A stretch of 64,000 nucleotides of DNA. It comes from Porphyra umbilicalis (taxonomy: Eukaryota; Rhodophyta; Bangiophyceae; Bangiales; Bangiaceae). A model generated the notes under the pieces. The model was not told the origin of the DNA. It saw nothing but the letters and a program-made list of their open reading frames with translations, and ran no database searches. The DNA lies in the NCBI GenBank assembly GCA_002049455.2, contig KV918995.1, positions 60,698-124,697 on the forward strand, read 5' to 3'. The position numbers were made by a program, and so were the translations under genes. This document shows, one piece after another, positions 1-11,263 of the stretch (its first letter is position 1; each line of letters begins with the position of its first letter).

Positions 1-52
1 CGGCGCCGCCGCAGCTAACGCGGTTCCCGAGTACCTTTATTCTTCGGTTGGA

Positions 53-3000
53 TTGCATGTGCGCGCCCTGTACGAGGCTCTCGGCGACGCGCAGCGCGCC
101 GAGCCGCTCGTCCGGCCCCGCAAACGCGCCAAGACGGGCCGTTTCAACACGGTCCGACTGCGGGCCCTTCAGAGGTTTGTCCTGCAAGTTGGCGGGGCGG
201 GCTTGTCTGTGAAGGACCAGGAGTTCATGTACAATTTTTTGGACGTGTGGGACGGCACCAAGGCGGGAATGGCGGAGGACGCCGGGCATCATGCGACGCT
301 GCGGCATGTGTTCCCATCTGTCACCGCCTTCAAGAACGCGCTGCGGGACGATCTCGACAACGCCGCCCTCGACGCTGGCTGGAAAAAGGTCAAGCTTGTT
401 GAGGGCGGCGTTGCTTACGAGGCTTATTTTCGTGATGTATTGCAGGTCATTCGGGCGCTGCTGAAGAGGAAGCGTGGCAGCATTCAGTTGTGGAGCGGCC
501 TCACTGGGCCGGCGCCCTCAAGCGATAAGCGGGAGACGCCGATGGACGGTGACGCGTTCCGCCTGTGCGAGGAGCTCGTCATGAAGAACAGTGAGGAGCT
601 CGCCTGTGTCCTGGGCCTGCACGTCTTCTCCGATAGCAGCCAGTTGTCTTGGTCGGGAGGTACGTTCACTGCTACTCTGTTGGGGGGTTCACTCTTTGCC
701 GCACATCGCGCACTAGTTGGTAATATGTGAGCGACACTCGTGCCGTGTGCGTTGTGCACCAGCCTCTGACTACGTCCTGGTTGTCAGTCGCTCCCTTTCG
801 TTCGCCTGGTTGATCGCCCGCGCTTAGCACACAAACTATACCCTGTCCGTGTTCGTCTCGTCAACGACGTGTCGGGCACTGTCGAGTGGGTGACCGTCGC
901 TTACGTTCCCGTCGTACGGAAGCTGCAGGAGCCGGGCGCGGATGACAGAGCCAGGATCAGGCGGTGTGGCATACTGCAGCGGGTGATCTACGCGGCGTTT
1001 ACGCATGTAATCGGCCGCAGCCACATCGGGTTCCACGTGAACATCGAAGGCCATAAGGCCTTGGCCTTTCCGCGCGTGCTGTTGTACGTCTGTGACCAGC
1101 CGGAGGAGAGGGCTGTGCTGGGCTTAAAGGGCGGACAGTGTGCGCATCCATGCACGGCGTGCATGGCGAAGATTGATATGATCGGGGCACCGCAGGCAGC
1201 TAATGCCGAGGACCGCAACGTCATCAATACCCTGACCAACCAAGTCGAGGCATATGAGCACACGCGGCGGCAGCGGCAGCGCCAACGGCGGGTGGCGCTG
1301 GGTGCGCTCGACTCTACGTCGGGCGGTGTCCCAGGCCTTGCCGGCATGGCTGGTCTGGGAACGGCACCACACCTGCTGTATAAGATGATTGGGTTTGATG
1401 TCCTGCACGTACGTTTTCCATATCCATCTCCTTGACCTGTTTTTTGCATTCGGTATGCGCGGCTGTGCACGGCCCATCCTCCTTCTTCGGATCGACTTCT
1501 GACGCCATGCACGTGTACCTCCTTCCAGTCTCCCCCGCTTGTGATGGCTGCCTCGATACGTCAGGTGCTGGATCTGGGAGTCACCCGCATGTTGGTGCAC
1601 CGCCTCGTGCGGGTGTTTCCGTATTTGTGCAAGGGGAAAAGACCACCGGCGGGGTCAGGGACAGCGACTCGTCGCGTCGCTTTTCGGCGTCTGCTGCGCC
1701 TGAGCAGACGCAGCAAAGCGTGCAAAACACCGCCTGGGTACGTCAGGTTCTCCGCTTCACCGTTGCTTCCCCTCTTCTCTCCACTGCGTCAATTTGCCCT
1801 GTCCTTGGCCGTACGTGCGGTCACCCGCTCCCACATACCCGCTTCGCACAGCTATTGCTCTGTGTCTGACCGTTGTCCTCGTCTGTTCTGGACTACCCGC
1901 GCTTATCTGATTCTCATGCTTTGCAGGTACATTGTGCGTGCCACCGAGAAGCAGGCTGTGTTTACGGGCAAGCAGCAACGTGACGGCGTGGCTATTCTCG
2001 CATTCATCGTGGCGGGCTTGTTCGGCCCAGCCGGCGACGAGGACGCCGGTGGTGCTTTCGCGGTGGAGAATGAGGCAGAGCGCAGGACGGCTGCTGCGTC
2101 CGCATTCGCAGCGGGGTTTGAGGCCGACGAAGACGACAATGCGGCGAGGGTCGACCGGAACTTCAGGTTCAATTGGGCGGCGTACCACGACGAGTGGGGG
2201 GACACGCCCGTTGACGTGGCTGTGACCTCCATGTTCGCCGAGTACGCGGTGCTCTACGCTCGCATCGCGGGGCGTACGACGACCGCCGTGCCATCACCGA
2301 TGACGATGGCAGAAGGGTTGAGCATTGGCGAGCACGCCAAGAACTTTGTCAACAAGTTTGTAAGCCCCATCCTTGGCCACATCGCTTCCGTGAAAGTCCA
2401 CAAGCTGTTATGCCACGTCGCCGAGGCGATCCAGTGGCACGGCAACCTCCAAAAATTGCAACACTGCTGCCAACGAGAGCGAGCACAAGAGGGACAAGCC
2501 TCACTACTGCCGTACAAGCAAGAAAGAGCACACCTTCACGCGCGAGCTTGTGCGCCACGCGCACGGCGCGCGAGAGATCCTCGCCCGCCACGCCGACGCG
2601 GACAAGGCCGCTGCCGTAGCCTGGCAGGCCGAGCTGGCGCGACGTGCGGCTTTTGAAGACGCCGACTCGCTACAGCGTGCGGCTGGCGCGGCTGCTAGTG
2701 GCTCGGCGACAGGTGGGACAGCGGCATTTGTGACGGCGGCAGGTGAGGACGCACGAACAGGGGCGGCGGCGAGTGGGGCGGCGTCACGTGGGGCGGCGGC
2801 ACGTGGGGCGGCGGCAAGTGCGGTGGCGCCACGTGGGGCGGCGGCAAGTGGAGGGGCGGCACGTGAGGCGGCTGCGGGGACGGCGCCGACGACAGGACGG
2901 TCGGTGACAACCCGTACACTGGCAACGGCTGGGGAAGGGGCGGCCGCGGCAGCCAGGCAGGCTTCCGTGCAGGCTGGTCGGGCGGCTGCAGAAGCAGATC

Positions 3001-3599
3001 AACGACGGAAGCAGAAGAGACGCATGTACAATGTCGCCGATGTGTCGGTCGGCACTCTGTCCAGCCGCCCCGACATGGCTAATGTCGGGGCGCTGCTCCG
3101 AATGGCGGCTCACCGCCTTGTGCGGGTTGTGAGCCGAACACCGACTCAGGCGCAGTTTGACTGCGGCACTCGCGCGCAGCAGCAACTGCGCGCCGTCAAC
3201 GACTACCTGGGGGCGCCGTGGTATGATGCCGTCCTGTACCATCCCGGGGGTGACGTGGAGAGGGTGTGCATTGGCGAGCTACGCGCAATTGTGCGTGGGC
3301 CAAAGGGCGACGCCGTCATCCTGGCTGCAATGGAGGACGTGCCGGCGGAGCCGCTCTGCCCCTTTGTCGCGCGGGGTTGTGTACGCCTCAAGTGGCTGAT
3401 CGCCGACGGCGCTTCGCGCATTACGCTGCGCCTGGTGCCCGTTGAGCACGTGCGGCGCCTAGCGTTTGTGATCCCAGACTTTGCGGACCTATCCGCTCGC
3501 CGAGGGGCCGATGCGGACATTCCTACGGTGCACAGCCCACTGCAGGAGCGCCTGGACATGCGCTTTTTTCTCAATGTGTTTTTCCATTGGGACGTTTAG
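53..3599 (+). pseudogene. CACTA/Plavaka-like transposase, 5' partial, frameshifted
   Basis: This is a DDE-type cut-and-paste transposase whose 5' end may lie outside the window. Exons read as 53-659, 828-1408, 1565-1737 and 1927 onward, each junction GT-AG and in phase; three donors read GTACG. Spliced motifs include FSDSSQLSWSGAHKLYPVRV, a Cys/His-rich block around 1120-1190 (GGQCAHPCTACM), FDVLHVLDLGVTRMLVHR, and a block near 2340-2440 followed by NESEHKRDKPHY. The SD in the first motif and the HKLYPV and ESEHKRDKPHY blocks are what I know from Plavaka-type elements. The frame breaks near 2447-2455 at CTCCAAAAATTGC: the upstream frame fails and the correct continuation is one base out of phase, so one extra base is present. 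The C-terminal frame then runs to a stop at 3599. No terminal inverted repeat was found here. Probably an inactive copy, unless the frameshift is a sequence error. Confidence 0.62.
2745..2890 (+). repeat. Gly/Ala-coding GGGGCGGCG-type short tandem repeat
   Basis: Degenerate 12-18 bp units of the form GGGGCGGCGGCACGT are repeated within the transposase reading frame. They encode a low-complexity (RGAAA)n-like stretch between the catalytic part and the C-terminal domain. The insert is likely a late expansion rather than part of the transposase core. Confidence 0.6.
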
Positions 3600-3647
3600 T
3601 ACAACTCGTATTCCTGTTCGTGTTCTTTCTTGTCTTTGAACGCACAC

Positions 3648-3681
3648 ACCTTCCCTTGTACTCCAAGGTACAAGGGAAGGT
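3648..3681. repeat. Perfect 13-bp stem hairpin
   Basis: ACCTTCCCTTGTA at 3648-3660 is followed by an 8-base loop and its exact reverse complement at 3669-3681. It lies 49 bases after the stop of the transposase frame. It could be a transcript-end hairpin, a terminal structure of the element, or a small independent palindrome. Confidence 0.75.
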
Positions 3682-4630
3682 ACAGCGGTGCACGTACACG
3701 GCGCCATGCGTTTGGCTGAAAAAGAAACAGCTGCCGCGTGCTTGCACCTCCGTTCTTCACGACCGCTGCGGCAGTGGGCGCCAGCGCCGCCGTCGCAGCC
3801 AATAAAGACCCGGGACGGAGGTTGTGACGTTCTCGCCGGTCAAACCCGGGCTGGCGCAGAGACGGGTAAACGATATGCTCGTCAGCCCGTCAGCGACGGA
3901 GACAGAGGCATACCAGCGGCGTTGGCCTCAAATGGGGGGGGCCGAGAGCTGGCAATGGACAAGGAGGGGGGGGGGGGGGGGGAGGGGGGGGGGAAGCTGG
4001 CGGCGTTGTTCTCGCCAGGGGGTCGGCCCTCACAGTCATCACAACCATCGCCGCGCGGGCGAGCGTACACGCGACCACGAGCGTCGCCACCCGCAGTGGC
4101 ACGTGTGTGGACGGTGCTCCCATCGGCGGGAAGATGCTGCCATAGAATACGGCCACGGCCACGGCCAGCAGTGTTTCTGGCCGTGCGACGGCAACGCCCT
4201 CGACGACAGTGTTACCCTTGACAGCCATCGTCCCACCATGATCGTAGCTCCCCAGCGGCCGTGCTCGCCACCCGCGCAGGCAGTCGGGTGGCGAGTCCCG
4301 CCGCTCTCCGCTGCGACCGCGGTGCCGACAGACGTACGCCTGCCCTTCCCAGCTGACCGGTTCAAATCGGGTCCAGGTGCCTCAGTGCCGCCCGTTGGCC
4401 GGGCAGCTGGACGACGATCGGCGAGGGTGCGAGACAAGACGGGGGGCGTCAGTCACGGAGGCCACAGTAAGCCGTGGCCGAGCCGAAGACTCAGGTCTTT
4501 GCCGGAGTCTCATGGCCACTGCTGGTCCAATCGGATGGCGAGCAGCCTCCGCGGCCATGGGCGAGGAGGGGAAAAAACGGCCGTGCTGCACATTCGCGCA
4601 GGAGCTGTCGGATTCGGGCGGGCCCCGAGG

Positions 4631-4765
4631 CCCATCCAAAGCCCATCCAAAGTGAGTTTGGATGGGAAATGGGGGGGCTCCCAGATGGGTCAAAAACGCC
4701 CATCCAAAACGCGTTTGGATGGGAAACGAGTTTGGATGGGGATGGATGGGGATGGATGGGGCAGT
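4631..4765. repeat. GTTTGGATGGG palindromic repeat cluster
   Basis: Two near-perfect 25-bp palindromes built from CCCATCCAAA and TTTGGATGGG lie at 4642-4666 and 4699-4723. A further direct TTTGGATGGG and two GGATGGATGGG units follow, to about 4761. The units are both inverted and direct, as in a subterminal region of a small DNA transposon. Confidence 0.65.
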
Positions 4766-4921
4766 CGGCGGGCCGTGACGATCTGCAATGCTCCATCCTC
4801 GACAGGGCTCGTGGGTCTCGGTGAGTGGATGGTCCATAGAAGTCCTTGAGGTTACGAGGTTACGGCTCCTTGTCGACAGCCGTTGACTCAAAAATCCTGT
4901 ACTCCAACTGATGCAAAAGAG

Positions 4922-4963
4922 TTCCAAATCGGCCTCTTCGACCACGTAGAGGCCGATTTGGAA
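4922..4963. repeat. Perfect 15-bp stem hairpin
   Basis: TTCCAAATCGGCCTC at 4922-4936 and its exact reverse complement at 4949-4963 are separated by 12 bases. No neighbouring gene explains it. Confidence 0.75.
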
Positions 4964-5668
4964 TACTTGGGCAACACTTGGAGTGCGGGTTTTGTGAAAG
5001 AATACCTATACAGTCCATATCATGTTCTCGTCCTGATTTAATACACGTCCATCTACAATCGATTTTCGTTCATATCCCGATTCTGATAGAGCCTGGGATT
5101 ATACTTAGAGAGTTGAACACGTACGTCTGCGTGTTGCCCATAGTTAATCATGACAGCAGGTGTCCTTCGCAGCAGTTCAGACACGTGTAATTTGCTTTAT
5201 TGGTTGATACTGTGGTGCGGTAGATGAACCGGGCGAGGTGCTTTCGTGAGATTCCATGCGGAGCATGGATTCATATACATGGGAGCACGAGCGAGAGCAA
5301 GAAAGGACAGCCACGAAGAAAAACGAGCACACATACGGTGGAAGAAGACTAAAGGTCCATCCCATATAGCTAGACATAAAAGAAACAAAACCGCACGAGA
5401 CGGGAGGCTGTCGGATGGGGCCGAGGCTTTGTACGCGAGGTCACCAATGAGCTACGGCTCAGCTCTGAAAATATTCGGCACGAAATTGCTTCTCTTCCAC
5501 CGGAGGTTCCGAGAGGAAGAGACAAGGTGCTTGCCTGCACCGCCATGGACGCCAATGCTGTTTTTCCAGTCCGACTGTCCCCCTGGCCCGAATCAAACAA
5601 ATTCCGTCATCGGCAGGACGGGGTCAACAAATGTATATGTTGCTGCGGAATAAGGCGATTTGTGTTGT

Positions 5669-7080
5669 TTACAATCCGTCTGCATGGGTCAATGGAAAGC
5701 GTGACTTGAGAAGATTGCACAGACACACAGCGGTGCACGGTTCTGATCGCATCCACACCCCCCCGAGTGTTCGCCCACCAAAAAGGCCACCTACGTGTGC
5801 CGGCCACTCCTGGGCGGTATTCTTGGCAAACTGCTCCGCCACCAGCGTCTTCAAAGTCGTTCGCGTAAAGAAGATGTTGGCCCGCTTGAGCGCCATCTTC
5901 ACCGTGCCCCAGACCATATCGACAGGGTTGAGCTCAAGGTGGGCTTCTGGTAAAATAATGATGGATGTTCCAAAGTCTTTCGCCAGGTCTTGGACCAGGT
6001 ACCTGGGGCCGGGGCGGTTCTTAGCCGCTTGTTCAAGCAGGTCCTTCTTGACCTTGTCATTCTCTCAATGGGTGCCCTCCCACTCCTCTGGCACGCAGTC
6101 GTGAGCCCTGAGCCACGCCGCCGCCTCTGCCTTGCGCATTGTGGTGTTGGCGGGGCGCGTGCTCTCGGTGCGTACGAGGTGATACGGGGCGCGGTCAATC
6201 ACCAACACGGCGCCGTGCATCTTGAAGAAGACGTCGTCCTTCAACCACTCCAACCAGCGTTAAGAGTTCATCTCGTAGTGGTAGTCCCCGGGTTTTTTCT
6301 TGCCTACAAAGACGAGGCTGGCGCCGTTCACCAGGTCCATCTCGCGGGAGCGCACGTGGGCAACAATAATCCTGCCCCCCTTGTCCAACGGCACCTTGAT
6401 CCTTGAATTCAGCATCCAGAAGTTCCAGCTCCGGTACACCAACGTGTTCTACTTGGCCTGTGTTTCGTCAGTGTAGAATATGAAGCGCCCCATCCGGCAT
6501 CACTGCCGCACCGTGCCGATGGATTTGTTTGTCTGAGCCTTGATGGCAGGGTCCTCGCGCGCCACGTGGTAATGAGTGGACCCTCGGGAAAGTAGACGTC
6601 CGCCTCCTGCATAGCGACGGCCAGCTTGGTGCGCGTCCACACAAAGGAAGACGCGGAGCTGACGCCCGTCGCGCTGCGCACCAAGTTGGCCGTCTTGAGG
6701 TGCTCCACCGTGGTGTCCAGAGAAGTGAGATAACAGTTGTGGTACTGAGAGTTCACCGCCTCACGCATACGGACTCTATCGGCGTCGGGAATCCGCGGGA
6801 CGCGCTCACGACTCTCTTGCTCACCCGACTCGGGCAGTCCATCATATAGGTTGTCAGAGCGCACGAGGCTCACCGTGCTCAAGCTCATACCGGTGGCCCA
6901 CGCCGGAAGCTGCACGGGGTTGCGCAACCCACGGGATCGTCCCGCCATCCGCTCTCGAACAAAAAACCGGTGGACGATACGTGAAATTGTGGCACTGCCC
7001 GTCGTCAGTCGGCCAAACTGCCGACGCCAAGGTGACCCCGTGGCAGGGACCATGCCGGCAGATGACGACGATTCAGGCAA
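5669..7080 (-). pseudogene. Tc1/mariner-superfamily DDE_3 transposase remnant
   Basis: The minus strand carries an ordered but broken DDE transposase. A helix-turn-helix-like N-terminal part is readable from about 7080. Near 6475 the motif FIFYTDETQAK (first catalytic Asp) is followed at once by an in-frame TAG. A block around 6260-6440 contains GASLVFVGKKKPGDYHYEMN. The second catalytic motif AVLVIDRAPYH and the typical TESTRP segment lie at 6065-6253. The third, HLELNPVDMVWGTVK with its acidic residue, lies near 5910. The pieces are in different frames with at least two stops between them, so the copy is dead. The spacing and motifs YTDE, D-RAPYH and ELNP-D-VWG place it in the DDE_3 group; the exact family is not assigned. 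No terminal inverted repeats were identified. Confidence 0.72.
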
Positions 7081-8752
7081 GCCGTCGAGTGGAACAAAAA
7101 ACCGAGGCCTGTGGAGGTGAGCGGAGGGTGCACGGTGTCGGCGCGTGTGCGGCGGTCACGGTATGAGCGACGACTGCGTTTCGCATAGAGTTTATGGTGC
7201 GAGCGCCGCACCGTCAAGAGAGGCCGTGGACCACTGGTACAGTGACGCTTCACTTATTCGGAAGAGCTTCGAAACAAAATAAATCGATAAAAAATCATTT
7301 ATCAGTAGCATCCATGATAAAAGACCCCCCTCTTCCTCTTGAAGCAGCGAAGAGGAGGCGCTATATCAGGTGTTCTTTACCGACCATTCATAGAAGCGCC
7401 GTCGGTCCTTCTGTAAGGGATAAAAAACGAACATGGCGTATGCACACCATGTACACGTTCTGGAACGTGGCCACATCGCGACCTTATGCTGTACGAGCTC
7501 ACGGGCATTCCTCGTAACTTATGTCGCTATATTTTTTTTTCCTCGATCGCAGTGTCCTCTTTCCTCCCACCAATATGCACGTCAGACATGTGATTTCTTT
7601 ACTGGAAATGAACGCTGCTGAGTATTGTGATATGGTAAAAAGCACAGCTACTTGGATGGTGCAGCAGTTCGCCGGTGCGGTGCTCGTTAAGTGGGGTGTC
7701 TCGCTTCAGTCCAGCTATATGAGATGGACATGTGGGGTCTGTTCCCCCGACCGGATCCTTTGGTCCTTATCGTATCACATGATCCTGTTTTGTCTTATGC
7801 ATCGTACAGAACGAGCGGCATGCCCAACACCAATTCTGATGCCAGAAGTGGACGCAGCGTCGTGTAGTAATCCTTGATACACCTTCGGGTACCATTTCTC
7901 GACTCGTGATTACGTCCATATCCTCGTCAAATAGTGCTCGCTCAACCCGTCTACCGCGCTGCTCAGCTGCCCTTTCACCCCCTTCTGGAGGCTCAAGGGC
8001 CCCCACAGCTCCCACTCTATGTCTTTGAGAAATCCTGTGGACGAGCCCTGGGTTCTCTGGCTGTCTGCTCCTCGCCCACGGCGGCTTCAGGGTGTTCCAC
8101 TTCTTGCTTCATATGCGAGGGGGCCGGGGGCAGGAGAAAGGGAAGGGCTGAGCTCTAAGTTCATAAACGGCACCCGGGAAAGTGGAAGAGATACCAAAGA
8201 CAAACTGGAGCTGTTCAAAGAAAGAAGTGCCGTCAAAGTATAGGGCCCACAGGAATGGAGGCAGCCGCACACGGGCGGGTGAAATGCACGTTTGTGTTAC
8301 GAATGGGGCGCTCGCCCCTGCAAAAACAGGGCAACTTCAGTGCTGCCAAGAGAGCATATTGGCAGCAGAAAGAGTCTGTATGCTCTGGCAAGATAGGGGG
8401 GTTGAGGAACCGGGGTAGCTACCCCTGCAGGCGGGAGGACAAGTGGGGGGGGGGGGGGAGTGCCTGGCCATGGCAAGATGATGAGTGCAAAACCAAATCA
8501 TCGATTTCGTGGTTGCTTCGGGGGGGGCGGGGGGGGACAGGTGGGGGGCATGGCAGGCAAATTCAGTGTTTTGAGCACTTTTTGAGTGCGTTTTCTAGGC
8601 CCTACGATCCTTGGTGGTTCAGCTGTGTGCTGCGCCTCAGCCGTTTGCGCTGGATTCAGAAGCGTTGCCGTCAAGCGCTGGTGAGTAAGTTTGTAGGCAC
8701 TAATCTGGCTGAAATCGCCCATTCAAGCACTGCCTGATCGGAAATCGAGTGA

Positions 8753-8788
8753 GGATCATTTGATCCGGTCGACCGGATCATTTGATCC
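8753..8788. repeat. Nested palindrome with duplicated GGATCATTTGATCC
   Basis: GGATCATTTGATCC occurs twice in the same orientation at the two ends of a 36-bp block whose centre, GATCCGGTCGACCGGATC, is a perfect 18-bp palindrome. The whole is an almost perfect inverted repeat. It could extrude as a cruciform or bind a dimeric protein; no gene starts within 300 bases. Confidence 0.75.
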
Positions 8789-9880
8789 TTTTCGTCGGGG
8801 GAATAGCCACTATGGTGCGTGTCCCAAGAATGAGACGTGCGCGTTTTCTGAAGGACTGACACACCACTGCACGGGGGCAGGTGGGGTGGGGTACGAGAAG
8901 ACTCTCGACTGGCCTCCATGGAAAGAGCCTCTCCCGACGCGTTCTTGGCTGACAACTCCGTAGTACCCGCCTGTGGGCACTGTTCTGTGGACTCTCAGAT
9001 AGCCCCGATCTTGGAGCCAGTCTTTTTCAGGTTCTTGGGGTTAGAGGTTTGCAACGCCAAAGCTCGTGTGCTAACTGGAGCTTCGATGAGGGGTGTCCCA
9101 AATCGTGTTTTCTTCACAGGGGGCTACATGGGGTCTTTTTCACGTTTTTATTGGTAAGGTGGTGCCCTTTTCTTGGTGCACAAATTGTCAGCACATTGCT
9201 GCTCTAGTATCCGTGCATTTGATTGGGGCGCGTGATCGTCACCTGTCGAAGTTGCAATGAATGACACTGTGGAAAACCCTTTCCTCATGCGCCTAAATGC
9301 ATGGAATAGACCTTTAGTCACACGCCTACGGACCACGTGGGGAGAGTCCGCCACCAACGCTCGCCGTGATTGCAACGTGGCGATTTGTGAGTTTTAGAAT
9401 CACGTCACTGTTGGCGCTGGTTTGCGATCACTTACTCTGTTTCATGAGATACTTATCTGAACGTGTATTAGTCCCTTCAGTCAGGATCTGATCGCCTCGA
9501 TCGCCAGGATCAGAATTTCGATGCGTATGCACAACTGCAGCGAAAGCGCTCGCTGTTCGACAGATACGCTTCGGGGCTGGAACGATTGGATGTATATGCA
9601 GAAAACACGAAGGAGGACGTTGCTGACACGTGAGGTGACGCGACGTGCGCGGACTCAGTCGACGGGTCTGCTCGATGTGTCCCATTCCTCACACACAGCG
9701 GGATTGGTGCCATTCTGCGCCGTCGGAGGTTGTTCTGTGGCAAGGCTTTCGACCGGTGCCACCCCTGAGACGCTTGCCAAAGGGGTGGCCTGCACTCGCG
9801 TGCGCGCACTGCGAAGGGAGGCACCTGACCCCCCACTGCCCGTCTTTGGAAGGCGATGGATCACACTATATATGCACGCC

Positions 9881-10080
9881 CTGGCGGCGTCGACTCTCCA
9901 AGGCCAAGCCCCAACCCACCCGTACCTTGTCGACTTGCCTGCGACGGGATCGACGAGCCACCCGTGATCCGTGGTCCCCCCCGACGGCGCCGTCTCTCCA
10001 AGGCGGAGCCCCACCCCACCCGCGATCCCGTCGCGTTGACTCGGAAGCCATCGACGTGCCGCCCGTGACCCGTGCCTCCC
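9881..10080. repeat. Imperfect about 100-bp tandem duplication
   Basis: The segment from about 9885 (GTCGACTCTCCAAGGCCAAG) to about 9975 is repeated from about 9985 with substitutions. Shared landmarks are TCTCCAAGGC, CCCACCCG, and CACCCGTGATCCGTG versus CGCCCGTGACCCGTG. No function is apparent. Confidence 0.5.
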
Positions 10081-10339
10081 TTCTCGCCCCGCCTGTCGGG
10101 TGGTGCTCGCGGCGCCGGAGGACAAGCCGCCAACCGCGTGCGCTCGTCGGCGCGCACGTCGGGGTGACGAGGATGGAGCGGCAGACGGGCTGGGAGCGCC
10201 GGCGTGACGCGTCGCCGTACCCCCCCACGCCGCCTTTCCACTCGTTGGTGAGGCGGAGCGTTATGGTTTGGCGCCACGGCCGTCCCCCTTGTACGCCACA
10301 CCGCGACCGTTTGCTCCTTTTGGGGCTGGACACGCTGGC

Positions 10340-10744
10340 ATGGAGTACGTGTCTGTCATGCCATCATCACCATTGCTGCTGCCACGCCCGCCGATGGTCG
10401 GCGGGCCCTACCCGACGTTTTCTTCAGCCCCCTCTCCGGTCACGTACATCCGTATGTGGACCGTGCATCCTGGTGGACTGTCGGAAAGCACCATGGTCCA
10501 CCCTGCTGCCAGTATGTCGGCCTACCACCTTCAAGCGACGGTCGCCACGGGTGTCTTCCCCCCCGCCCTCATGTGGTCCCTGCCGCCGTCGGCACCGACC
10601 ATCTATGTCGTCCAACCTTCTTGCCAACTTTTCCCATGCTTCCGAGTGGACGTCGCGGGCATACGACCGCCGACGCTCCGCCCGCCCTCCCCAACCATAG
10701 GGTTAACCTTTCCCCCGCCGCCCCCGCCGCCGCCGCCTCCGCCC

Positions 10745-10788
<44 letters not shown>

Positions 10789-11263
10789 CCCCCCCCCCCC
10801 CCGTCTCCCCGGGCGCACGGCACCCCCCCCGTCACCCCCCCCCAGGCGCCGCACGGCCGCCGTCTGCAGCGTCGGGGCGCGCCACACCCGCATCGTCCGG
10901 CTCGTGGGGCGAGTGGCCCTACACGCTCGCGTCGCAGCCGCTACCGGGCGAGTGGCCCTCCGCGCCCGCGCCGCAGCCGCTACCGGCGCGGCGCTGGCCG
11001 GCGCCGTCGGGCGCGCAGCTGCCGCTGCCGCCCACACCGCCGCCGCCGCCGTCGCCGCCGCACGCGGCGGCGGCGAGGGCGACCACGTCGCCCGCGCCGG
11101 CGCGCGGCGGCAATGCCGCCGGCACCCGCCGCCGGTCGTGCTGACGCCCGCCGTCGGGGCTGTTCTGGGCGCCGCCGCGCTGCCACCCACGCGCGGCACC
11201 GCCAAGCGCCGGCATCCAGCGGCGCGGCGTGCCAGGGGGCCCCGACCGAGCGTCGGACGGTGA
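10340..11263 (+). CDS. Hypothetical proline-rich protein (weak)
   Basis: I do not recognise this protein. From the first in-frame ATG at 10340 the frame begins MEYVSVMPSSPLLLPRPPMV and keeps a balanced composition (Tyr, Met, Trp, His, Val) for about 120 residues. It then enters a long polyproline tract coded by a CCG/CCC run at 10717-10803, and ends in Ala/Arg-rich sequence that probably is not real protein. The first 360 bases look coding; the rest may be an intron or 3' non-coding sequence. The frame is also open upstream of 10340, so a 5' exon is possible. No domain, signal peptide or membrane segment is evident. The opposite strand is also open because of base composition, so strand choice rests only on the residue mix. 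Confidence 0.3.

Larger units (their letters stand above)
3600..5668. other. Intergenic, no supported gene
   Basis: Between the two transposase remnants no reading frame looks like a protein. The stretch holds three palindromic features (3648-3681, 4642-4723 and 4922-4963), a G-rich run at 3965-3993, and AT-richer sequence from about 4840 onward. The drop in GC after 4840 marks a change in sequence origin, probably decayed mobile-element DNA. Confidence 0.5.
7081..10339. other. Long non-coding stretch
   Basis: No reading frame here has recognisable protein character. GC content is moderate to 9,500 and rises after. The stretch holds the palindrome at 8753-8788, G runs at 8442-8459 and 8521-8552, and an imperfect tandem duplication at 9881-10080. 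It separates the 5' transposon graveyard from the GC-rich gene block. Confidence 0.45.

Noticed and set aside
4348-4380. GACCGGTTCAAATCGGGTCC resembles a tRNA T-arm.
   Set aside because: The stem has a mismatch and no matching acceptor, D-arm or anticodon arm could be found at the right distances.
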